Assembly: GCA_013423325.1 (NCBI GenBank)
Contig: BLJB01000003.1
Coordinates: 310,001 to 374,000, forward strand
DNA: 64,000 bases
Source: Usnea hakonensis
Taxonomy: Eukaryota > Ascomycota > Lecanoromycetes > Lecanorales > Parmeliaceae
Reading direction: 5' to 3'
Each line of letters opens with the position of its first letter. The stretch's first letter is position 1. Positions 45,541-56,916 of the stretch are shown in pieces. The notes beneath the pieces are model-generated. The model had not been told where the DNA came from and ran no database searches. It saw only the letters and a list, made by a program, of their open reading frames with translations. Made by a program: the position numbers and the translations under genes.

Positions 45541-46573
45541 TTCGAAGTCGTTTGATAATGACTCATGCTGGAAAATTTCAAAATTTAAAGGTCGCTCAGT
45601 CAGACGAAAAGGATTTTGCCAAGCCGCTTAAAGTGTGTTGCCGGGGTCCCGAGCCGGACGTATCGTTACCTAGAACAATGAGCCTCGTCTGCATCAACCA
45701 CTAATTTCCCAGCAGTGCCATCGGACAAAGAAGCCAAAGATTGCTTGTTCCTGATGTTTCACGCTACCTGAGCTCGTGAGGCTCCATTATCGGGTGATTT
45801 TCTATATCAAATGTCTTCCTCGAGATTGGACAGCGCAGCCCAAAGCGTCAGTCTTTGAACGCAGTCACATTATGTATACCCGATTGAAGTAATTGGACTC
45901 GAACTTCACTGATCGTACTCATCTACAAGAAGAAATAGACCCTGACTTATGAAGTGTAGATACTGTTGAGAAGCTAGCACCCTAAGACATCTGCAAACAA
46001 GTGCTCCTCGAGGCTTAAAGAAAGAAATAAAAAGAAAAAACAAAACAAAAATAGAAACCCGACTGCTCGATACAGAGTGACCCGGAGGACGGTTCAACGT
46101 GCTCGATCCGGTTCGTTGCCATACTTTGCACTTAACCACTTGGCTAAGCTGCCGAGTTGCTATTTCTAGATTTTTCTGAAATGAAACCTATTCAACAGAT
46201 TTTGGCCTCTGCTTTGTTTACGGTACGTACCGTCTTCCCGCGCAGGTTCACTACTCAGTTGGTACCTACGTACTCGATTAACAGTATTAAACCTTGTGTC
46301 TCTGTCGTAGTCTGAAAATACATTTAAACGCAGGTTTCGAGGATATTCTGGAAAATACCTTTACTTATTCCATTAAGCTTTGCAAAAATGATGATATTTG
46401 GAGCCATGTTGAATTAATTCTTTGGATATATTTGGAGTATATTATTTTTCCTTCAACTTATTTGAAACGGTGTATATATAGAAGACGAAGTCTGTCTAGG
46501 CTCTAGATACAACAAACGAGATCCTTCTATACCGTCTGATTAGAAGAGATGGAAATTTGCACCTACCTCCCTT
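45541..46573. other. Intergenic with a tRNA-like fragment
   Basis: Upstream region of aspartate kinase and downstream region of the basic nuclear protein. A tRNA-like 5' half sits on the minus strand at about 46035-46153 (separate entry). The ORF at 46294-46506 is AT-rich and unsupported. Confidence 0.4.
46035..46153 (-). repeat. tRNA-derived (SINE-like) fragment
   Basis: Read on the minus strand: GGCAGCTTAGCCAAGTGG with a good A-box (46136-46146). A B-box-like GGATCGAGCAC follows (46099-46109), and then a T-rich tail at 46035-46053. No matching 3' acceptor (AGCTGCC) follows, so it is not a complete tRNA. A decayed tRNA or the head of a short retroelement are the options. Confidence 0.35.
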
Positions 46574-47650
46574 CTACGCGATTTTGTTTGCTCTTGCCCT
46601 TTTGGAGGCGTTATAAGACCTCACCTTTTCCCCCGCCTCCACCCTTCGCTGCTTTCTCCTCCAATAGCTTTCCCTAGACTGTTGTCTCGCCTTCTCTAAA
46701 TTGCCCTGATCATACTTGCGCCTATAGTAACCCTCCATGCGCCTCTCATTGATGCGCCGTCTATCTTCGGTCTGAGGCTTGGCACAAGGTCTTCCCTTTT
46801 TCACTGATGCATTTTGCACTACAGGCTTAGACTTCGATGGCTTGTTGCGACGGGGTGCCTTTGCTTTTGCAGACGAAGACGGCATGTAGTCTCCATCAAA
46901 GTCCGGCGCCTTGGTGATGTCAAAATCGGTGTAATTGCACATGTCTAGGTCGAACAGGTCACCTTGAAAAGCGGCTGGAGTAATGCTGTCTCCAGAGAGA
47001 GTCCATCCTTCTCGGATTGCGACAGCAACGAGGTCTTCAGAAGCTGCGGAGAGCGCCAAGTCTTCGGGACTGAAAGCCCCATCGTCTTGGTAGTTCGGGA
47101 AGGGCTCATATGGAGTAAATCTATCTGTCATAGCGAGTGGGGGACCCATAATGTCATGCGCAAATGATGGCTGGTCAATCGAAGAAAATTGCTGGCCTAC
47201 CGGAGTGAGGGATCCAAAGTTGTGTTGCATCATCGAGTTGGCTGATGGAAGTGGCTGGAGAGGGTAGTAAGGTGTGGGGGCCATTATGCTTTGAGAGAAG
47301 ATATCGGGCTCGGGGTATTGGTATTGTTTCGCTGGCTGCTCTAGTGGGCGCCATATGGAACTTGGATGATTTTGCGATTGGGGAAGAGCATAGACGTACC
47401 TTTGGTCTGGGAGAGACGACTGCGGAGTGGTTGTTGTGGCGAAGTCAACGACATCAGCGTCCTTGACTGGTTGCTGATCGAAGTCAAAGTCGAACGCTGC
47501 ATCACCCTGAGGTGCGTCAGCAGAGTCGCCTGGTATGCCAAAAGGGTACAATTCGTCAAAGGAGGAACCCTGCGCTACCAGCTCATCTGAACTTGGGAGG
47601 AGGCTTGGGTCGAGGAAGCTGTCATAATGAAAGTCACCCGTGTCTGCCAT
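46574..47650 (-). CDS. Basic nuclear-type protein, possible transcriptional regulator
   Basis: A single exon of 358 residues. The first ~235 residues are acidic and rich in Pro, Gln, Ser, Tyr and Asp, resembling an activation region (SLLPSSDELV, LYPFGIPGD). The C-terminal third is strongly basic: PRRNKPSKSKP, an AT-hook-like KKGRPCAKP, then DRRRINERRMEGYYRRKYDQ and SRESYWRRKQRRVEAGEKVR. Acidic N-half plus basic helical C-half suggests a DNA- or RNA-associated regulator, but no known DNA-binding fold (bZIP, Zn2Cys6, HMG) is seen. The family is not recognised, so function is inference only. Confidence 0.75.
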   Translation of the reverse strand: MADTGDFHYDSFLDPSLLPSSDELVAQGSSFDELYPFGIPGDSADAPQGDAAFDFDFDQQPVKDADVVDFATTTTPQSSLPDQRYVYALPQSQNHPSSIWRPLEQPAKQYQYPEPDIFSQSIMAPTPYYPLQPLPSANSMMQHNFGSLTPVGQQFSSIDQPSFAHDIMGPPLAMTDRFTPYEPFPNYQDDGAFSPEDLALSAASEDLVAVAIREGWTLSGDSITPAAFQGDLFDLDMCNYTDFDITKAPDFDGDYMPSSSAKAKAPRRNKPSKSKPVVQNASVKKGRPCAKPQTEDRRRINERRMEGYYRRKYDQGNLEKARQQSRESYWRRKQRRVEAGEKVRSYNASKRARANKIA

Positions 47651-48663
47651 TTGATGCTTTTCCTGAGACTAGTCCGATTTGTCTGTGGTGTGGTTCTGTG
47701 GTTGTGAGATTTGTGAGCTAAGGCTACCCGAAGGCTCGTCGATTTGCGCTCGAGTATATATAGTATATAGTGAGGTTTTCGTAGATGAAGTGTATGCGGT
47801 AGAAAAGTAGGAGAAATTTGGTCTTTCAAGAGAATATGAGAAATAGATGCGTTGATGATCAAGTGTCGAGACCTCTTTGTTGCGTTTTCTTTGTAGAAAC
47901 CGAAGGACAAAGGATCTAATGTGAATACAAAGCAACCAGAAGAATGACTCTTTGTGGCTCAGGGCTAGCGAACAATGCTCTCGTTGTACTCGAGGACAAA
48001 GCGTGGGGGAAAATATCAAAGAAAGCAATATGAATACTCGGAAAACATGGTGGCTAGATTCTGTTCAACTTGATCGGTGTGAATAGGTGTCTCACCTGAA
48101 TAATCTATTGACGCCTCAGACAATAAGTTGTTTTTTGAGCAAATGAATGGTAAAGACGATGACAAGTGCAAATCTAGGAGAGCAGCATAATGCCCCAGAA
48201 TCATACTAGAACACATGTATAAGGTAAAGTATACATCCATAACATAAACTCCACAACCCTCGGGGAAAAGGCCAAACATGTTATCAAGAATTAGGGGTAG
48301 ACTGTTTAAAAGAAGATTCAGATTCATCGATTGCTGGGAAGACGTGATACTCACTATCATTGGCGCACAGGATCTCGAGTTTTTGATACGCTAGTGGAGT
48401 GTAGGTCCAGCCCTAGGCGCTAGCCGTTTTGAGCTGCATTGCATACAGCATCAATGATGGCGTTTTGAAGACTCTCTAGTCTCAATGTTGTTGTATCTCA
48501 TTCTTGCGTACTTTCGATTGAGCGTGATGTATCACAACATTGCATCGACGCGCAGGGATACAGCAGCCGCTCAAAGCAAGACGCAGTGAGCCTGCTCACG
48601 CGTTGGTACCGCGGGGGACTGTCCAATGTCTAATAGCAGAGCTACCAAGTCCTGTCGAGCGCG
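47651..48663. promoter_or_regulatory. Divergent intergenic region upstream of the nuclear protein and pol kappa
   Basis: About 1 kb between divergent genes. The minus-strand ORFs at 47575-48028 and 48016-48360 shadow each other and have no family features. A long 5' UTR for the 47650 gene is plausible. Confidence 0.4.
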
Positions 48664-50771
48664 ATGACCACTGATGGTCAAGGTCCATTACCAGAAGGTC
48701 ATGCGTCCGTCTCCGAGACTACACCCGCGCCCATCGTTAGCAAGCATGACACCCTCAAGTATCATCTCCTGGGACCATCCCTGACGAAGGCGGGACAGGA
48801 CACAGTCGATCAACAGAAGGTTGTTGCAGCCCCGTTCAACAAGTGAGCAAAGACTGGCGTGCTGACTGCTTCAAGGTCTCAGAAATAATATACAATGCGT
48901 CAAAAGGCTCTAAGTACTTCAACAACGAGGAATACAAGGACAAGAACCTTACGCAGAAGATCGAGAAAATCCTAGCCCGCAAACGGCAGCTCGAGCGTAT
49001 AGACCTTTCTTCAGACCTTCGCCGAGCCGATGAGTACATTGCGGAGCTTGAGCTATCTCGGGACTTGAGTCAGGCCGTGGTTCATATAGACTGTGATGCG
49101 TTCTATGCTGCGGTTGAAGAGCTGGACAGGCCAGAGCTCAAGCATGTACCTATGGCTGTAGGTAAAGGTGTCCTTACAACATGTAACTACCATGCGAGGA
49201 AGTTCGGCTGCCGGAGCGGTATGGCAGGCTTCGTGGCAATGAAGCTCTGTCCAGACCTCATCTGCCTACCCCTGAACTTCGAGAAGTACACGGCAAAGGC
49301 ACAAGAGGTTAGAGAAATACTAGTGGAGTACGATCCGCGATTTGAAAGCGCCAGCATTGACGAGGCGTATCTCAACATCACGCAGTACTGTGCGGAAAAG
49401 CACATGGATCCTGAAGATGCCGTATCTCAGCTCCGGAATGAGGTTGCCGAGAAGACAAAGATTACCATATCCGCAGGAATCGCTGCGAACGCCAAAATTG
49501 CCAAAATTGCATCCAACCGAAATAAGCCAAATGGACAGTTCAAGGTCGCCAACGACAGAGCCACCATCCTCGCCTTCATGCGCGAACTCCCAACCCGCAA
49601 AGTCAACGGTGTTGGCCGAGTCTTTGAGCGCGAGCTCGATGCCATTGGCGTTAAAACTTGTGGAGATCTTTACCCCCAGCGTGCCTATCTCTCCAAGCTC
49701 TTTGGGGAAAAAGCGTTTCAATTTCTCATGCAATGCTATCTCGGTCTTGGACGCACGAAAGTCCAGCCTGCAGAAGAATACGAACGAAAGAGCGTAGGCA
49801 CAGAAAGCACGTTCCATGATATGAGCGACAGGACTCAGCTTCGTGAAAAGCTTCGATGGATCGCTGAGGAATTAGAAAAAGATCTCACCCGCACCCAATT
49901 CAAAGGCAGGACACTAGTTCTGAAGGTGAAGCTCCACACGTACGAGGTCCTAACTAGGCAGACTGTTCCTTCAAAGGCTGTCAGAACCGCAGACGATCTC
50001 TACACCTACGCTTTGCCGATGTTGACAAAGCACGAGAAGGAGATACCCGGCATGAAGCTTCGACTCATGGGTCTTAGATGTACGCATTTGGTCAGCACGA
50101 AAAAGACTGGCATTGACTTCTTCGGTATGCGGCAGCAATCATCTGTAGACGACGAGCCGAATCCCGCCAAAACACAAGTGGACAGAGACGGCGAATGGGA
50201 AGTTTGGCCCGAAGAAGATTTTGAGGAGGCTGCTAGACAAGAGCGCCAGGACGAGATGAACGAGCTCGAGCGACTCAGCCAAGAACAAGATACGAAAGAG
50301 CCATCCCATCTCACGGCAGAAGAGCATCTCGAAGAATCAAACAGACGCCACAAGCACGGCAGAGAGATCCTACCCAACCCCGACCCTGCCTACAGGGGTC
50401 CAAACAGTTCCGTCGGTTTCCAAAAGCCAGCGACAAACATTGTGCCGCCAGTCAAAGAAGAAGAACTATTCTGGCCCTGCCCAATCTGCGCGCGGCCGCA
50501 GTCGACCAATGACAAAGACTTTAATGACCACATTGATTTCTGTCTTTCGAAGCAGACGATCAAGGAGGCCGCGAGGGAGACCTCGTCTTCTCCTCCCGCT
50601 TTGGAGAAGCCGTTGCTGGATGGACGGGGGAAAGAAAATGGCAATGGTAGCGGCAATAGCACCGGCAACAGCACCGGCAGTGGCAGGGGTAGGCCCAAGG
50701 GAAAGCGGAAAGCCGGTGTGGAGGGTGAAAGGGGAAACAAGAGGCTTTTTTTCGGAGTACAGGGGACTTGA
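48664..50771 (+). CDS. DNA polymerase kappa (Y-family translesion polymerase)
   Basis: Exon 1 is 48664-48819 and exon 2 is 48876-50771 (683 residues). The N-clasp region reads VSEIIYNASKGSKYF, then the catalytic site HIDCDAFYAAVEEL with metal-binding Asp residues and SIDEAYLNIT. GIAANAKIAKIASN(R)NKPNGQ, the HhH thumb (RELPTRKVNGVGRV) and the little-finger domain follow. Near the C-terminus a UBZ finger is present: CPICARPQ ... DHIDFCLSK (C-x2-C...H-x3-C), which would bind ubiquitinated PCNA, and the tail is basic (GRGRPKGKRKAG). Pol kappa bypasses minor-groove lesions and extends mispaired ends; budding yeast lacks it but filamentous fungi keep it. The only intron has an atypical donor (AAG|GTTGTT). 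Confidence 0.94.
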
Positions 50772-51080
50772 CAGTTCTGTAAGGTTAAATGTGGAGCATA
50801 GGTATGAAAGTGAGGGCGGTCGAGGAACTCCTCTTTGACCTGGGAGCTTGATTAAAAAAGGCACTTTGGATATCCGATATCCCTATACGCTAGTAAGGCA
50901 ATGGAAACAGCATGCACCAACAAGAGGAGTCATGTCGTAGTAACAATAGTAAAAGCTATGCTTTCAAGAAGCTACGCCTTGAAGAACGCAACATCATAGC
51001 GACAATGTGCACAAATATCACGCTTTCGAGGCCAAGCGAACCACTCTTGCCCGCGATCCAGGCAGCTTTCCGATCCCCCC
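50772..51080. terminator. Convergent 3' region between pol kappa and kinesin-5
   Basis: About 300 bp between convergent genes, presumably holding both polyadenylation regions. No ORF or repeat is seen. Confidence 0.35.
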
Positions 51081-54000
51081 TTAATTAGTGGGACTACTCC
51101 TCAACCTCCTTCCCGCGCCCACATTTTCTCTCCCCTCTAGCTTCACCATGCCCGTCCTCCCACCAAACTTCTGTGGCAGCTTGCTCTCCGTCGCTTGCCT
51201 CTTCAACGGCGGTGGTGCCATACCTCCTACTTCCGTATCTGGCTTGATCAATGTCGTCGGAGTCGGCGCCTGAGAGTCGGTGTTACGTTTAAGAGAGGCG
51301 TTGACATTCAAGTTGATCTCACGTAAGCTTGCTGGATTGAGGTCCTTGGAAGGGGATGTTGGCGGAATGCGGTTGGTGGCTGGCGCGTCGGTGTAGACGA
51401 TGGATTTGCTTGGCGATTTATTGGGAGAATCATGGGTGCTGGTGTTATGACGAGGTGGGGAAGAGGCTTGCTTGCCGAGGATTTGATCGTGGGACTCGGT
51501 ACGTGGTAGAGTAGTTGGGTACTGATATTGCATCTTTTGCGGCGTTTCACCAGTAGGTACGTACTCCTGTATAGGTGCACTTGTGATCGTAGCTCGAAGA
51601 TCTGCAAGTGGCTGCTGGATTGTGGAGGCAAGAGGAGGGAGCGAAGCGGATAGAGCAGTGCTTTGCGTAGATACGTCGGCTGCAATTTCACGGACTCGGT
51701 CATATGTTGAGACGAAATGCTCGCCAATGCTAGAATAGGAATGGTGAACAGTAGAAGCCAAACCTTGTAACGAGGTGACATGTCTGCTGTGATGACGTTC
51801 GTTTTGTGATCGCGCACGTGTCACAAAGTCGTCGAGTGCTTGCATCTGAGTAGCCATATCTTTCATCTGGGTGTCGACTATACGGATTGTCTCCTCATGG
51901 ACCGACTTGGTTGTAGCCTGGATTGAGGCATTGTGCTCATTGATTGCCTTCCAGTCGTCCTTCATCTTGTTCTTTAGGTTGTCCCTAGATTTCAAGACCT
52001 CGCCCACCAGCCCTTCCTCCTTCTCCGACCAAATGTCCATGTTGGTACCGTAGTCCTCATTCGCCGAGCCAAGCGTCGATCTCGCACACGCGATATCCTT
52101 TCGCACGGCATCGATCTTAGACTCCCATCGAGAATCTTGCGCCTCGCCAGATTGGTTAATCAAATTTGTTATCTGCGCAAGTAGATTTTGCCGATCTTGA
52201 GAGGCTTGAGCGCGCTCCTCCCGGACGCACATTTCCAATCGAGCGGACACATTTTCATTCGCTTGGACTGCATCCCTTGCTGCTGCAGATGCTTTCTGCC
52301 TGAGATAATTGGCGTCTTCTCTCTGCGAGTTGATGTCCTTGATTAGCCCTTCGAAGGTCGTTTTGAAGTCTTTTCCAAGCGAGCTGTAGGAGGTATGAAG
52401 CTGGTAAATACATGAGCTCAGGACACCAGATAGTTATTTCGATCATCTGCTTACCTGAGTGTGGAATGACCCCAATTCACTGATGACTTCGGCTGATATA
52501 CGTCCGGCGGCTGCTGATAGCCCATTGAGACCTTCCCCAACCTTTCGCTTGACGTCTTCCCGAAGAACCTTGATCTCTTCAAGTACGTCGTTCATGTCTT
52601 CTTTCGCCCCCAAATTCTGCTGATTAACTTCCCTTTCCGATGCTTCAAAAGATGCAACCTTTCCTTGGAGCAGATCTTGCGTCGCTTCCAGCTTCTGCAA
52701 TTCTTCCTGCACGAAACCCTGCATCCGGCCAGATAATGTTGCTATTAGGCTTTCTTGCTTGGCCCTGAATTCTTCGAGTTTGGATTCCACGATCTTAGTA
52801 ACGTCATCGACCTGGCTTTGTGATGCCTGCCATCCCTGACGATTAAGAGTTTGCAGGTCAGACTTCCTCTTGAGCTTAGAGTGCAGGCCAGTAGTATCGG
52901 AGACAACGCTTTCAAGCGTCGAGATGAGCTGTCCTCCAATGTTCTTCAGGTTCTCCTCTGTGACCTCGTGAGCTTTCCTGAGGATCGTTTCTCCGGCAAG
53001 GTTTTGCCGCGTATCTGCCAGCACAATCTCTGTCTTCTCCAAAACATCCTTGGTCTCGTCGAGTATTTGCTTAGTGCTATCATTGTCCTTCTTCAGAAAA
53101 TTGAGGTTGGTCGTCAGAGCAAACAATTCCTGTACTTTATTTCTCAAGTTGGCTTCCATCGTCTCAATTCTGGCCTGCTGCTCTTCGCTTAGAATCCTTC
53201 GAGACTCGCTCTCTCCTACCATCTCTTCGTAGCCTTCTGTCGTCAGGTAAACACCGTTGCGTTGTCTCGTAGCTATCAATTCTCCCTTGAGCTTCTCAAT
53301 CTCCGCAGTAAATTCGCGGAGAAGGGTTTTCTTTGAGACCATTTGATTGACCTGGGGTTTATTCTTGATATTCTTGGCGCGGAAGGCATAATCCAACGTC
53401 GAAATCGTTTCTTCCAGGTTGCTTTTCGCAGGCGAGACAGTAGCAATGATGCATGTCTTCGTTCGGCCGCCCAGAGAATCCTGCAAGAGCCTGGTGAGTT
53501 TGGATTCGCGGTAGGGAATGTGCGAACCCCTTTCAACAAGTGCATTGATGACTCTGCCCAGAGTCAGTAGGCTCTTGTTGATAAGACCTGCCTCAGCGGC
53601 ACGCTTGTTCTCAGCTCCACTTCGTTGTATATTTTCGCTACCAGCAAGGTCCACTAGATTAAGCTTCCCAGCACTTATGAAGTCTTCACCGCTTTCAGTG
53701 GTTCTTTTGATATAGGCAGTCACAGTAAAAACCGTATGACTTCGGGAACTGAGATCGTTGCACTTCGTCGCTGCCACTTGCCGCTTGTGGCTTCCATCCT
53801 GTAGGAGCTTGATGCCATCTCTTGCTGTCTTTATGTGGGCCTCCTCCATTCCCTGTACGATTGTAGCGCTGTGGCCTTTCTTTTGGGCATCGTCGAAGAT
53901 TTTTAGCTTCGTCGTGTCGTCCAAGGAGAGCAAGTCACGCAATTCTTCGTTGTACAATTCGATGAAGGAGCATTTCACAGAACTCTCAGCCTCATCCTCT

Positions 54001-54677
54001 TCAAGCTTGCCAAAAAGAGAATTTAGAACCCTTGGAATAATACCAGCCGAGTCCGAAATAAGTCCTGATGTATCAGACATATCTCCGGACATTGTGTAGG
54101 TTTTGCCTGTGCCAGTCTGTCCGTATGCGAATATTGTGCAGTTGTATCCTTGGAGCATCTGCCTCGTCATGTCAGATCAATAGCTTGAACATCATTTGCC
54201 AGTCCTTACCTCTTCCAATATTGGCGTCACAACGTCGTCGTAGATCATCGACTGATCTGCCGCTGGCGAAAAGACTTTATCAAAGTGATAGGTCTTGTTA
54301 CTTAGCGCACTGGCACCCATCGATAGCTCCACGTTCTTTCCCTTGACACCATCCGTAGAGACAACTACTCCGCTATTTTCGCGTACTTCTCGGTCATTTC
54401 GCCCTCGACATCGAACCACCACGTGAATATTTGTTTCTTGTTCTGCATCTGTATCAAATTCTCGCACCTTTCGCTTTCTGGGGGACCTCGAGTGAGATGC
54501 ATTTGTCGATATTGACATGACGCTCTCATCTGACGAGACGGTGCCAGGCTGAGTCTTTGGGTGAAGCGAAGGTGCACTTGATTGTGCCCTGACAGGCGCA
54601 AAGGGTCTAGACATTGGTGGTCGCATTGAGTTCTTCTTATTTGCAAGGCCGGAGGCTGGGCGCGATATGCCGGCCAT
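51081..54677 (-). CDS. bimC: Kinesin-5 mitotic motor (BimC/Eg5/Cut7)
   Basis: Three exons: 54210-54677, 52455-54158 and 51081-52400 (1163 residues). The N-tail (MAGISRPASGLANKK) is followed by the motor domain: NIHVVVRCRGRN, FAYGQTGTGKTYTMSGD (P-loop about residue 170), SSRSHTVF, LNLVDLAGSEN and the neck region KNIKNKPQVNQ. A long coiled coil (about 400-1000) follows. The BimC box lies in the C-terminal tail around PSKDLNPASLREINLNVN, a Cdk1 target region with Ser/Thr-Pro sites. Kinesin-5 forms bipolar tetramers that slide antiparallel spindle microtubules and is essential in most fungi. The first in-frame ATG of the conserved start (54677) is preferred over one at 54800 because the latter extension is not family-like. 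Confidence 0.95.
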
Positions 54678-54993
54678 TTGTTCCAATGCACTGCTATCTC
54701 CTAGTGTACAGCTTACAATAGTCGCGTAAGTATATCGGATCAAGGAATAAGACTTGGAGAAGAAATCCGTAAACATCGAATAGCGCCAAGCAATAAACAA
54801 TGATCTGCGCTAATGCAAGGGACCAGCTAGGGCCGACTTTACGCCGATGCGCGGCCCCACCCTGGCGCATGTGCCCCTGTGGTGTCAGCTGCCAGTCTTT
54901 AGGTAACCATCAGTGATGTTCTTCACGAAAAGTATACATATCATTGTTTAATCCTATTAATGTCTAACCAGCTACCAGTTCTGTACAGTGGCA
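54678..54993. promoter_or_regulatory. Shared divergent promoter of kinesin-5 and PHAF1
   Basis: 316 bp separate two divergent ATGs. The region at 54805-54880 is GC-rich. No specific factor site is recognised. Confidence 0.5.
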
Positions 54994-56608
54994 ATGTCAT
55001 CAAAACCAGCTATGCAAATATACCCAGGTCGTGGGCTTGGCTTCCTCGGTAGGTGCACCTACATGCAAGCTTCGTCCATGCTGACTGATTGGAGTACTGG
55101 GAGCTTCTTTGCACGACGTCTTGACGCGACTGAAAGCCCAAGTACAGGTTTATCCTAGCATAGATGTCTCCTACTCGCCGTCTAAGCCTCTTGCTGCCCC
55201 TGTCACCCTCAACCTACCTCCGAATGGCATTCGTCTACGATTCGATGGCCCTGACCAAAGACTTAGGCTGATTGAAGTCCTGGATTTTACCAAGACGCAA
55301 TTTGTATATAAGAATACAGATCTGGTCAAGATTCCTGAAACAACAGGAATGGAGACGATGCCGTCAGGTCCTAGTGGTCCGGCATTTCGACACGTCTACA
55401 ACAGACTAATGGGCCCAGCGTTCCCCGGAGAATACGTCCCGCCACTTTCAGATTCTGACTTGACACAAGGTTTGTACATCTTGTCATATCCGGGCATCGC
55501 TTTCACGTTTCCGTTACAGGATTCCAAATGGGATCCTTCTAAGGACTTTGTCTCTTTGCTTTCTTCTAATGCAGCTGCACCCGGGAAATCGATGGCAATA
55601 TTCAGTGGTGAATCATGGCAAGAGGCGTGCCACGATTTGATGACAGCTTCATGCTCAAATCCCAGGTCGCTTGCTCTTTCGAGCCGTGGCAAGGAGTTCC
55701 GGCCCCGTGAGGTTGACCTTGTTAGGATTCGCGGCAATGGTAGGGTAGACTTGGAAAGAGGTGCAAATACTCCGAATTTCCGGATCAATTTGGGCAAGAC
55801 CACTCCGCAAGACCTTGTTGCAGAACTGGGCCCACCAGATGCGATATATCATAGATCTGACCGGCAAATGGCTGTCTACAAGATTCATCATAAGGGCCGA
55901 AAGCCAGTGAGGAAATCAGCTGATCAATCCCACGTGAATTACGACGATATGACCGATACTGATCAGTCTTCGCTGCAGTCCGCCACGGATGACTCAGACG
56001 CTGAAGAACGGTCGAACGTTACAGGAAATACGAATCGTAATTCGTCTGCTGAATGTTTTTATAATTATTTCCACCATGGCTTTGATGTCTTCGTCTCCCA
56101 GCCCATACTTCCGGCTCCCGGTTTCTCTACTAATGAGAATAACAACGATGAGAGCGTCGAAGTAGGAGAGCCAAAACAGCCTGTCGCAACCAAGGTACTC
56201 TTGCATGCCAACGTACCAGGATCCTATCCGTTTAACCGCTATCGCCGCAGCCGCTGGGTCATTGATATCTCAACCCCAGAAGTCGATGTTGACTTGGACT
56301 CGGAGACTCCCTTTACTGTACTATCTGGATCTCTCCGGCGGATCTGGCGGGACCATTCTGCGGATGAAAGTGGTGAGGACCCGCTCCAGAAGCACATAGT
56401 GCTTAATAGAGAACTAGCAGAAAGTCCAGGGAGCAGCTGCGAATTGCTTGGCGGATGGGAGGAAAGCACAGATATTCAGCGAGAAGGCTCAATAGACGAT
56501 GTTGCCAACGACGGACCAGGATACGGTAACACAAAGTTGTTTGGCTTCCCTGGACTGTTGTTTGAGGTACTTAGGAACGATGCTGTAAGCTGTCTGACAG
56601 TGTATTGA
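54994..56608 (+). CDS. PHAF1/UPF0183 family protein (phagophore-associated)
   Basis: Exon 1 is 54994-55048 and exon 2 is 55095-56608, with a 46-bp intron (donor GTAGGT), 522 residues. The N-terminus IYPGRGLGFLVLGASLHDVL is characteristic, then VQVYPSIDVSYS, LNLPPNGIRLRFDGPDQRLRLIEVLD and YPGIAFTFPLQDSKW. The end of the conserved core reads YNYFHHGFDVFVS. The animal homologue (PHAF1/MYTHO, C16orf70) binds PI3P with BCAS3 at the phagophore during autophagy; the fungal protein is uncharacterised. Fungal-specific acidic/Ser-rich linkers (about 275-320 and 440-500) separate conserved parts. The family assignment is firm, the autophagy role is inference. Confidence 0.9.
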
Positions 56609-56916
56609 CGACTGAGGCACTGTAAATGTAGCATAGATACCCAACCTAGCGTTGTTTTTGGCAATAATGATTACACGTTGACGTTACAATCTTCTTGAAA
56701 CCCAGGCCATTACCTTAGCTAGAACATTCTCGTAAGACAAAGGTATTGATCTTTCCTACGCGTCCTGACAAGAAACAACATTTTGCCCTCAGATCGGCTA
56801 GGGCTAAATAAGCTCCAGCTAAGGTAGGTACTGTAGCACAGTATGCCGAGCAACTGGTGATGACTAAGCTCAAGAGAATGAAACCATCTTGTTGTACGGC
56901 ATGGCATCGATGAGGT
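56609..56916. promoter_or_regulatory. Upstream of mitochondrial IleRS
   Basis: About 300 bp, no separate gene. Two overlapping minus ORFs are shadows. A GTATGC donor-like site at 56915 leaves open an additional 5' exon of the synthetase. Confidence 0.3.

Noticed and set aside
46081..46153. Functional tRNA gene
   Set aside because: The A-box is good, but the B-box is degenerate and no 3' acceptor strand can pair with the 5' end.
54678..54800. N-terminal extension of kinesin-5 from an upstream ATG at 54800
   Set aside because: The extension is not family-like and the conserved start MAGISRP has its own ATG at 54677.
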